A stretch of 64,000 nucleotides of DNA from Aurelia coerulea. Its lineage: Eukaryota; Cnidaria; Scyphozoa; Semaeostomeae; Ulmaridae. The DNA lies in NCBI GenBank assembly GCA_039566865.1, contig CM076956.1, forward strand, positions 12,287,511 to 12,351,510. Reading direction: 5' to 3'. Under the pieces are notes generated by a model that saw nothing but the letters and a program-made list of their open reading frames with translations, was not told where the DNA came from and searched no databases. Both the position numbers and the translations under genes were made by a program. This document shows, piece after piece, positions 47,501-59,500 of the stretch. The number at the start of each line of letters is the position of its first letter. Position 1 is the stretch's first letter.

Positions 47501-50500
47501 CATAAGTTTAATTGGACAATTGCGAGTAAAACGAGATAGTTCTCAATATTATTGCTTTGATATTCAGGGAGCCTCGTTTTTTCAAACGCCGGGCCTTTTT
47601 ATTGACTCGCTCGGTATTTAAATCAGACCTCAGACTATATTTTCAGTGCATTGTCCACGCCCGATTGATCCGATCTCGACCTTTATTTTATCTTGATCTC
47701 GAGGGATGTGAATAAAATACATTTACAAAGGAATGAATCTCTACGGAACAATATTTGCATTGAAAACATTGGACTCAGCAGCATCCTTTTAGCGTACTAC
47801 AACATTGTTTCACCTTTGACATATGAATTGTAATATTTCTAATGTAACACCGCGTTAGTAAGTAAACATTGCTAATGGTGCACTCAACAGAATTTTTTTT
47901 TACTTTGCATCCTTTTGTTATTACGAGTAGGCTGTCGTTCAAACATAGCTGAAAATGGAGTACAGAGCTAGAGATTTCCGGATTCGAGACCGCATGGGGT
48001 TCATGCAGGAATGCGCGTTATCCGGGGTTATATTCGTACTAAAAGACACATAGTAACAATGATCCTTTGCTCGCCGGATAAAAGCAAAACGAACATAACT
48101 GGATCAGAACCTTAGCAAGAATCGACTTTCATATCATCCGAAAGGTGACTTGGGGCAGCAAAGTATCATCTTTAGCTATGGGTCGTTGAGCTGTGCCAGA
48201 AGCCATGATAAACTGCTTTGATATTAAAGGGAATCGACATAGTTAAAAGCTGGCCCTGCCAAGTTAAAAATATAATCTATTGTATTTGACAATTTTGACA
48301 CCTGCTGTGTCATTGTGTGGCGGAAGAAACAATGGGTTTGTGTTGTTTCTTCGGCTATTTATAGCGGCTTGTCGATATAGCTATGTCTATTCCCTTTAAG
48401 TGGTTCGCTTTCTCTCTCATATTCCTTGACGTTGTGTTCGATTAAGGGCCTGGACTCCATGGAAGCAGTCAAATCGAATTAATGATTGAGTTACAAAGTA
48501 ATGAAAATTATCGGTGTTAACACTAAATGATATACGAGAAAACGAAGGGTACTCGAAGATGCTATTGTATATATTGGCATTCCGAAGGAAACGATATATA
48601 ACTTTAACTGAAACGTTAACAGTCCCACCGAAATACTGAGTAATATGTTTAACGTAAAAGCTCTGTTAAAGTGAATGACCTGAGATACATAGCGCTTGTC
48701 TATAAATAGGACAAAGAAACTCCTAATCCCTCTACTGTTTTCTTTAGCATTGCTTTCATTCGCCACGAGCTGGATTATCAAATACAATAGGCTATTTATA
48801 AATCTATGAGATCTCATCTTTTAACTCAGGTTATTCACTTTAAGGCCTCAGGAGGGGGGGGGGGGGTTATTTAATTTTGGAGACTCCAGAGGCGGGCTTA
48901 TTGGAAAGGGGACTTATTCACAAAGTTGATTGACAATGATATAAATGGTATATAGCTTTAAATCTTTTGCCCCATGTATGTTATGCAGAATCAACTTACA
49001 ATTTGTCGAGTCAAAAACATAATTCGACACGGTTTTTAATCTTAACCATACCAAATCAACATGCAAGTATGTTTAGCTAAATATATTTGATATCTTTGGT
49101 AACTTTTGGCATTTGATATAAGTGGGGGAGGGGACTTTATAGAGGGGGCTTAATTTTAAAGTATGCTGTAGCAAAGAGGGGCTTGTTAGAGAAGGGGCTT
49201 AATAGATAGGGGGCTAAAAAGAGCTTTTACAGTAATCAAATTTTGATGATTGTTCAAAAAGTCTTTCTATTTGGAGTATGTATAAAGCTTCTCATAGGAG
49301 CTCTAGAAAGATATTTAATATTAATACTAATAGTATTTTTGCACTGTGGACTATATACATCTCATTTCAAATATGGTTGTCTTTAATTATTGCTTTGTAA
49401 AAGTTACTGTCTACATTTCAGGCCTCTGAATTTCCTTCAGTCTTTGGCCTCATATCGTCGACAAACAGTTTCTTGCGAATTATATACCTGAGGTTATTTC
49501 CGTTGTTCAGGTTTTTGCTTTCCTTCCAAATGATGATACAGATCCTTGCTATCAATGATATGATAGACAGAATCAATAACGCCAAGACAAAACTTTGATT
49601 TCCTTTGCCATCCTTCCAGTGCTTTTTCATAATCCCACTTAGGCCCACGATCAAAACAATGTATTCGACGAACACGTATCGCGTGTATTCTTCAAAGAAA
49701 TAGTTCTCCATGAGGAACCAGCTAATGATGAGCAACATCAACACTGAAAGCACGCCAGATGCCGCTTTCGTGCCATTGGCATTCATGTCGTACTGCAATG
49801 CAATGCAAAGATTGAGGCATGTAGCGATTGATACCCATGCTAAGTAGAAGGCCACACCATTTTGCATCAGCATACGCACGCACCATACATCGATTTTGTT
49901 TGGTAATTTCTCGTTGTTTGGAAACTGGTCCAAATAGCGTTTTAGGCCGGTCAGCGCGAAGTACAATGCAATGTCTAGTGAAATTGCAAGGAGGGCTAGA
50001 ACTGCAAAGGCGAGGGAAAGTTGTCCTCTTGCCCAGACAATCAGCCAAGCGACACTTGACAGGTTGCCTATTGAGTAGGCCAAGTAGAACCAAATCGGCA
50101 GTATATCTACGCCACGCCAGATTAGGCTGAGTGAGTAGAGTATCCAGGCGGCTTGATACAGGTAGATGAATCCCCATAATGCAAACGTAGATGCCGCCGG
50201 CGTAATCTCTGTTTGATTTGTACCTGATATTTCATTCTGTGTACGGGGAAAGATATCATTGAGCCTCGTAGAGAGCTGACTGAATAATATTGTGATTGCA
50301 AATACAGCAACATTGAGAAGTATCACTACTGCTTTTCCTTTCGAAACGGACATCTTTATCTCAGGCATTTTGACAGTGCGTTAGGTTATGCAAGTCGATG
50401 AATGCTCCTGGTACTTTCGATAAGTGTCTGTCGTACTTTGTCCTGATAACAAAACCTCAACGTGTAATTGTCCACGTAAATGTTTCGACAAGACGGTATT

Positions 50501-53500
50501 TAGCGCTTGCAGGCTGTTTCTGGTTAGATTTTCCTGTGTTAGCTCTTCGATTTATGATTCGATTTATGGCTCTTCGAGTCTAAGTGCGGTGTCGCTTGGA
50601 AGTCAATCGCAGAGGAATCCTTTTTCGCTAATTACGTAATCTTAGGTGAATTCCTTGTGTTTTATTTTTCACTATTCATCATCAATTCTTCAATATTTCT
50701 TTTCTGCTGTGGCTTTCTGTATCACGTGCAATCACCTTTGTGGCCCTTCCTCTTTAATTGATCACGTGTAACAAAGAAAATCTTCTTGCACTGTTAATTA
50801 CAGATTGGTATCCAAGTATCCTTTCAATTGTTTCTGTCAATTTTCCTCACAGCAAAACAACAGTCTTCGCTAACTTGATTCAGCTGAAAACTGGCTGAAC
50901 ACTGCACCGCAATCACACCGCAATTCGATCTGATTTGGACTTTTACTTATCGTATCGTAACATGAACATCTCCATGTAATTTATACCTCAGAGACACCGT
51001 GTATTAACCTCGTGACCCTGATAATCCGTCATAACTCCACAACTATCGCACGCAATGTTAAATTTTGTCGTAAAAGGTGAAGACCGGCTGTCTGGAATGC
51101 TGGGGTGTGTTCTGTAGGACTTCCCTGTGAAATAAATATCTAATTTGAGCAAACTTCATGAACGTTCTTTGTTTGCTGTGTTTATTGAAGTTTATTTCCG
51201 AAGCGTATCAAGTTGCTTTGAGCTGTGGCTCACCAAGGTTGTCGAAGGAATTTTGGCTTAATTTTGAGACGCTGCAAGTCTTTCAAGAAACATTACATAA
51301 CTGCAAAACTTCCAAGCAGCATTTCATAACCATATAGCAATTCCATATGCTTGCTAAATTCACCAAATGTTATCCAGTTAGTTCTGCAAGATTGGATCCT
51401 AAAGGATACATAAGAAATTAATTCATGGAGGAATTGGCAAAGCTGCGGCCATGCTGAAATCACACCTCGTCTTGATGCTTCTTCTTGATTGTGTTGCTGT
51501 TGTAATTTGTTGTTGTTGTTGCTGTTGTTGTAATTTTTGTTGGTCCGATTCCTCTTCTCTTGGTTGGCTTGTGTTGAACTGTTGACTTCGTGTTCGTGAG
51601 GATTCAATCCACTGAGCACAATGTTTTTCTTGTTTGTAAACAAACAAACCTTCTTTCAAGGCAGTGATTTATGGTTCACCTGACAGGGCTCCTCCCGCCT
51701 TGGCCTTTAAAGCTTTGTGATTTCTGATGTGGCGTGTGAAGAATGTAGATTTAATTGCTCGAACGAAGACGTGAATTTATGGTTTCTATTCAGTTTTGTG
51801 TTATTGCGCCAATGTCTAGAACTAGCAGGTGAAAGCGAATAACCGACATTATCGATTTTATTCACACACACATGCTTTTGTTTGCTTATATGGTGAAACA
51901 AGTTTCTGTGTGAAATATCCTTCCTGTCTATCAGTCTGTTGAAGTTTTCTTCGAAATATCCTTCCTTCCTCTGACCAATTCGAAGTTGTTTTCATATGAT
52001 AAGGCTCTGCAGCTGATTTCACAGTTCATTAGCACGAGGAGAAGCCTCTCTTCTAGGGAACCAGTCGAGTCTGCGCGCAGGCTAACAGTTTAGGCCATGG
52101 TCATATTGTTGCAACGCCAGCGACTTCTGTGAGATTACGTGAGCAATGTTAACCTACCTTCACACGGTAATATATCTGTGAAAGTGAATGTAAAAGCAAG
52201 ATGTCTCTTGGTTTTGTACTGTATGCTTCAATGAACAAACATTGGCTTACATTGGCTAAATAGATCGTTCCTCTCTTTCCAAGATCCTTATCCGTTCTCT
52301 GTGAATGCTCAGCCGCTCACACACATATTACGAGCAATCCATCTTGTGTGTTTATTTTGTTCTTCGAATCCCTTTAGAGCTGTCCTAATCCTTTTTTGTT
52401 TACTGCAAACGTTCTCTTCGTCCACATTGACAAAGACAAGATTTAGCAAGTCTTTTGACATTATGGTCGGTACTCGAATAGAGTTATTTATTTCCTGTAT
52501 TGTTTATTTCTTGTCGTTTGCTGTCGTTATTAATAATTTAGGACCTGTTCATATGGAGGCGAGCCAGCCCGCTTACCGGGATGGGAGCACGCGGGCTGGC
52601 CCGGTAGGCGAGATCTCACTCAAGTGCTGCCGGGATCCCGCTTGGCGGGATCAAAATTTTCTCATATGAACACTCCAGCCCGCCTGCTGAGACGAAAAGG
52701 TCCCTACTGCGCATGGGTGGGCATGCAAAACAATACCACCAACGATGGCACGTGACCAATTCCAGCCCAGTAGGCGGGATGGATTTTGCCATATGAACAA
52801 AATGCGAAATCAGCTCACTTAGCGGGCCAGCCCGGTAGGCGGCTGGCTCGCCTCCATATGAACAGGTCCTTAGATATCACTGCCCTTTCAAATAACTGCG
52901 TTAGTTTCGCATATCTTCTTCGCTTCCCTTTATCGGCCTTTATCTTGTGTGATGTATTTATCTGTCGTTATTAATAATCCATGCAGTTAATTTAGATAGA
53001 ACTGCCCTTTCAAATAACTGCTTTAGTTTCGCATATCTCCTTCGCTTCCCTTTATCGGTCTTTATCTTGTGTGATGTATTTATATGTAGCAGGCTGAGAT
53101 TGTAAAAAGCGTCGCAGGTTCAAGGCATAGTCAATGGTCAAAACAAGGCGAAATGAACTTTAATTACTTTTTAATCAATAACAAGCTACAAGTCTCCAGT
53201 TGATAAACTCTTGCCCTATGACACAGAATTTGTATTTTTTTCGTTCTCCAAGGTGTCCCAAAATTGCACTCTCCTCCACAGAGGCTTGGGGCGAGGTGCT
53301 TTTGGGAAGTGATCACAGCACAGCCACGAAGCGCGGCAAATCAGCAAAATCTCATCAATTTCAAGGCTCTGCGGAGGAGAGTGCCAAAATTTTGCTCCAT
53401 CTGCTAGGCTGTTCCATTGTTTCTGTTCTTGATACTGAAAGCATAGGATAGGCTTAAACTGAAAGTTTGAATCCTTCATTTTGCCAATGGGACAAGTGGT

Positions 53501-56500
53501 TGCTGATTTATGGAACAGGGAGGAAAATTTGTGGTTTTTTCTTCAAAAACAGCACTTTCTTCGTTCTTCAAATATCTCGGAGACACGTCAATTTTGAAAG
53601 AAAGGGTACTAGCGTTGTATCTGAAATTTTCCATCTTTGAAAATGGCTCAATGTTTTTATGTTATCAAAAACAATACAATTATACCTTGCATAGTGGGCT
53701 TAAATTAGCTTTAAGTAGCTAGAAATACTTCCTGCCCACTCGAAAAAAATTGTTGAAAAAATACAGAACCCTTGCAGTATTTACTTGATTTTGGCATTTT
53801 TTGAGAACAACGAAAGTGCGGTTTGAAGCAATCACCATTCTGACTTAAGTGTGCAATCAGCGACCACTTCTCTGATTGGATGAAACAAAGTCTCACACAG
53901 TAAGTTGAAGCCTATCCTTTTTCAAGAACGAAACGATGGAATGTAAACTCCTCCGCAGCAGCCACACGAATAGGACACAGGTTTTTCGGCGCACCTTGTA
54001 TACGATGGTCTTTTTCGGTTGAAAATGTATTTCAAGAATGCAAACATGATCGAGTCAGTTTGGCCAAAGACATCATACTCAATCATGAAACGAGGCTAAA
54101 CAATGGAGATTTAGAACACTTGTGCAAGACTATAATGGCACGATTAGTTTTTGGAGAATAATTGGCTCCCTCCTTGTGTTCATAGTGTCCCTCAAATGAT
54201 CACAGGGCATCAGGAAGATTCATCCAGCATTCCTTGCTTTAAGCGAGGACGACCCATAGAGAAACGCTTTTTCAACCATAGTTAGATGGGACATCTATCG
54301 ACGAATTTAGTCCAAATCATTACTTGGTCCAGATCACTTTCTATGAAAACAACGATGTAAAAAATACCCAGCCTCGTGATAAAGTTCTCTCCACAAGACA
54401 GTTCATAACGACCTTTAGGTTTGTGGTATTGCTAGACTTACTACCTGAATCCCGAACTCTTGTTTCATTTTCTTAATCATTCTGAAAGCGCTCAACTCTT
54501 TTAAGGAATGCAGTCAGAATGAGTTCATGGAGCGCTGTAATAATTATCCAGTAGAATAGGTAAACCTGGTCCAATTACTAAATCTAATGCCGAGCGCCGA
54601 ACGCAATGGCGAGTTGTTTGCTTCCCAGATGTCCCTCATCTTACGACTATGCTTGGAATAGTCCATATTGAATTTTAAGTGTCATACATAGTGGGAACTC
54701 GCTGCTAGCAAGTCTTTTTGCCCTATGGATGGCACGTAGTCAATAAGTCTCGTTGTTTTTGCAAGCAGTTTGTTCATTTTCATTAATAAAGAAAAAATCT
54801 AGTGCATGCATTTCTCTTTACGATTCAGATTTCTAATTCTGTCCTGTTTTACCTTTTTAGATGGTACCTGATATTCATTTGGATCAAACTTCGTCCAAAG
54901 CTGTTCCAGTTTCACGACCACCCAGCGTATCATTTAGAACAGCAGCAGCAAAGGCTCGAGGCAGAAAACGAGCATATGCGAAATCGGCCTACGATCGAGG
55001 GAAACGGATGTATGATATGAAGGGTAAACTTAAGATTAAAAAGGTCCGAAGTCTTCGAAATACGTTCATGGGTGCTGATGGTCGACCGACAATGGCAACA
55101 AATGCTTTTCAGGTATGTCTATAAAGCAAATTTCATTCAGCACGTGCATTTATTTTACTCATGGCATCCTGTACGAAAATACAAGGTCATGTAATAGCCA
55201 TGTACAAGCCTTGTAGTTATGGCCTTGTAACCTTGTTATAGCCTGGAATAGCCTTGCTGTAACCTTGTAAATGGCTCGAAAAATGCTAATTAGCCTTGTA
55301 GAAGCCTTGTGGAAACCTTGTGTTCGACTGGTTGCAACTTGGAATCTTACTGATAGCCTTGTAATTTTCTTCCAAGGTTAGTACAAGGTCATAACAAGGT
55401 CATAACAAGGTCATAATTCCCTCTACAAGGCTAAAACTTGGCCTGTACAAGGCCAAGTTTAGCCTTGTATTTTTCTACAGGATTGTCTCTGTTTTGGCAT
55501 GCAGTATTTAAGTATTTGGGCAGCAAGGTGCATCGGATTGTCCCCTTAAAGGGGTTCCGTCGCCAAATTATAAACAAATCTGTAAACATTATTTTAGACA
55601 TGTATCCATTGTTGTCTGCAGTTTAATTGGTGGTTTAACCCAAGCCACACGAAAATTAACCGTCCAAAATCCACTTATATCAGAGCAATCATAAGAGATA
55701 TTCGCTTTATCGCAAGAGATACGTCTCTGTGAATTACAAAGATTTATCTCCAAAATAACGCTTTCATTTTGAAAAAAGATGAAATGCTTGTGTGATTTGC
55801 AAGATATCCAAAAACTTGCGAAATCGCCGTTTCGACAAAAGCTTGGAGACGGAGCCAAAAACAGCAGTTTTAACTACAACGAGTTAAACAGTAAATTTCG
55901 CTTCCTCCTTGAAAATTACCGGGTCCACTATAAGAAATACAAACTTTGACAGGAATTGACAAATTACATCAGGCCAATTTAAAAGGATGGATAACATAAC
56001 CTTAAGTCAAAATCTCAGATTGTACCTGGCAAAGTTTTGTCAGTTTTTGGTGGACTGCTTCCAGAGTTATAAGCTATTTTTGTTGGGGAGACGAGATACG
56101 GTCTGTCAGAGGAAACGTTTGTGCCCCCCGTGCAGTAGGTCAAAGCTCATGCGCATGAGCGTTTTTGGGTTGGAGCTCTGTCGGGCGCATGAGCATTAAC
56201 CTACTGCACGGGGGAACACATACGTTTCCTCGGACGAACCGTATCTCGTCTCCCCAGCAAATTTATGGAAAATCGTTGGTTTTTTGAAACAATCTAAATA
56301 GATTGGCGAATATTATAGATTCAAAATGCCATTGCTTAGTCTGTCGCCGTTGCAGCTCATGTATTTTCTGTGTATGTATTATGTTATTTATTTATGTATT
56401 TATGTTTATGTATTTATGTTTATGTATTTATGTATTTTTGTATTTTGTTTATGTATTTTGTTTATGTATTTTGTTTATGTATTTTGGTTATGTATTTTAT

Positions 56501-59500
56501 GTTTTTACAGTCACAAGGAGCAGAACAGGATCCATCAATGCAAGTAACCAGCATGGCACAGGGTGCTCATATCATAACTCACGACGGACAATTTAACAAC
56601 CAAAATATTATAATAAACCCACACCAACAACCAGTAGAGACGAATATTGGCGTACCAACATCAATAGTGCAAGTGCAACCTCAATTTGGTGCAAACCATA
56701 GCGATTGGGAGGCTGCCAAAAACAACATTTCGCAGTACATGAACCAGATGCTTACGCAGGGAGATTCGAATCAAATTGAAAAGAATCGAGAAGCACATGA
56801 AACGATGCCCGCCATAGGAGCAACTACTTCGTTAGCTGATGCTTCAAAGAAAGAAGAGCATGCAGCACAAGCCAGTGCATCGACAGCCGGCCCATCGTCA
56901 TCTGCAAGTCAATTAGAGCCAGGAGAAGGTTAGTACATACACTGATATGTTTAACTAAGTTGAATTTCTTACCAAACAGTGGCGGACACTTTGTCAAATA
57001 TCCGGGGCGAAGCAATTGTTTCAGGTAAAAAGCATTTTTTTATTTCCATCGTTTTTAAACAAAAGATCTTTGATCTAGCCAACGTTGGGAGAGGGTGATT
57101 GCACTTGCTCACCCCCACCCCCCAATGTCCGCCACTGTTGGTAATACAAAAGCCAGAGTTTAAACGAGGACCTTTAACTATTGAAATTACGGTTCTTTTT
57201 TGTGATTCTTTGATGAGATTGTACCCCCAGAGTTAAAAATAGGGATTTCCTAGGGTATTGGAAGAGAATTAACCAACTTATGATAAGAACCTATATCGAA
57301 AATACTGACTGATGAGAAGTTACAGGCTGATCTTTCCCTAACTTTTTGATAATCATGAAAAAATAAGCAGCAAAATGCGGCACAAAAATGATGGTAGCGG
57401 CCCTGTTTGTTTTATTGGATGCATCATCCTGTACGGGACTTTTCTGTGCAGAATCCGAATTTGAATGAAAAGCAAAACCTCCGAACATGTCAAATCTGGA
57501 TGCAAACGTTTGCATGCATAATTTCCGAACGTACAATCCGAACATTGGACAACAGATTGGGATGTGGGATCCGAATTCCGAAATTTTATTGAAGGGGAAA
57601 TGGGCGGGTTCTTTCTGCAGCGGCTGTAACTTCAAGAACAGCATGAACCAAAATGAAATAGAATCTTAATTAACAACTGGCTTGCCATAATATGCTGTTT
57701 TCATTTTGAGATATTGGAAATGATGACTAATTTTTCTGAGTTATCCCATTCAGTTTCTTAATTTTTCTTCAGTAAAATTGGTTGCTGGAATGATTTAAAT
57801 CATAAGAAAAGTTATCGAACATTTGCAAAACTTAGGTAGCAAATCAGAATATGGAAATGTATCCCACGTCATGAATTGAGCGACTAGTGCATCAATCACT
57901 TCACATCCTTTGTCAGTGGATGTCTATCAGTCATGTAATCACAAAAATCAAGGCTTCCTGGCAAATTGTTCACTGATTGACGGAAGTTTTATGGATGTCA
58001 GTTTCATGCAATAGACGATTACTCTAAAGATGGTGGCAAGGAACTTTTTACCAAGATGCACCGTGTTCTTTGGTCGAATTCCTATAGAATTGTTAGAGAT
58101 TCGTTATTCGAAGGCAATGCATCTTGGTAAGAAGTTCCTCACCGCCATCTTTAGCGTAATCATCTATTGAAGTTCGCATTGGCTTCTCGGCGCCGCTTTT
58201 GCAAGGCCAGTCACTGCTAGTGCTACTGTTGCTGCAGCTTTTGGGACGTTTTTGATTCAAAAGCATCGCTTCCAAGTAGCTGTTTTAAGTAACGGCTTTG
58301 GCCTGCTTAGCAAATTTTTCATGGCTCAAGATTTAGAAGATTTATGGTTTGGTTAAATGCATAAAGCTGCTGTTAGCATCTCGCTTGAGGTAAGTGCACT
58401 TGCATTCCTTTTATTTGCCTTTATAAAAGTTAATAATCGTCTTGATTACGTATTGATTATAAATCTGTTCTCTTCTCTTCTTCCTGATCCCAATTCGTTC
58501 ACAAACATAATCTCCTTTAAAAGTAACACCGTTCGATAGTGTGCCACTATTATCTCGGTTGTGCTGCGAAGGAATTTTCTAACCGAGCTGTGATGTCGGC
58601 AAATTTAATGGCTAGTTAGGTGCAAAGCTATCTTGCCTATTTAATTACATAATCAAGAGAGAGGCAGCAGGTAGATATAAAATTGAGAGTATTGTTCAAA
58701 ATATCAATTCAAATTAAAGCTTCAAGTTGTTGTGGCGCATATGCATTGGTAATATTTTTTCACTGTTCAGTCTATGATTAAAACTACCTTGAACAAGAGT
58801 AGCTTTTGCCCGATTGTAATAGATTATCTAATAACATAAAGATGTTGTGGCACAGTGGTTTAATCCCCTGACATTGCAGCCAGAACAGTTAGGCGGACAG
58901 GGTTCGCTACCCGATAGAGCCGCACAACTTGAGCGTCATGACAAGGGGTCACGGACTCTTTTAGGTCTTCTCTACTTCTGCGATCCCAGCGCTAGAAAAC
59001 TCAACTTCACTTCACTTCAATGAGATAAATATTTGAAATTTCACAATTTTTTGTTTTGTTGTTGTGGTTTAATTTTTGAACAATGAATAGATTCTTCCTA
59101 CTCACCTTTGTTTATTTTTTAGGGTCTCTTCCTCCATCCCAGAGGTGCTGTAAGCATTCCCGCTTTTTTTTTAAAGTTATTAAAATGGACAAGTGCTCAG
59201 ACAAATAGTCAAAACAGTGTTTCAGACATGGGCTGGTCGGTATTTGATTACATAAAACAAAACTTTCTTGGCTCTTTTCATATGCATTGATTCTAAAATT
59301 ATTGAGGATTTTGTGTAAAATTAAACTGGCATTTCATTGATAAAAAGATGATCTTGCGTTTTCTTAAAATTATAGGTCCAAAGACCATTGATTGAAGCCG
59401 TCAAAACCAAGAAAGAAATGTAAAACTTATGTTTAATCATTAATTTAAGATGAATTTGATCTGAGCACTTGTCTCTTTAGTTGTCTATGCCTTTTATAAG

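Noticed and set aside
48491..48817. 108-aa hydrophobic minus-strand frame
   Set aside because: No recognised motif, isolated in AT-rich intron, composition as expected of chance frames.
53200..53451. Overlapping frames around 53200-53480 on both strands
   Set aside because: They lie in the terminus of an inverted-repeat element and mirror each other.
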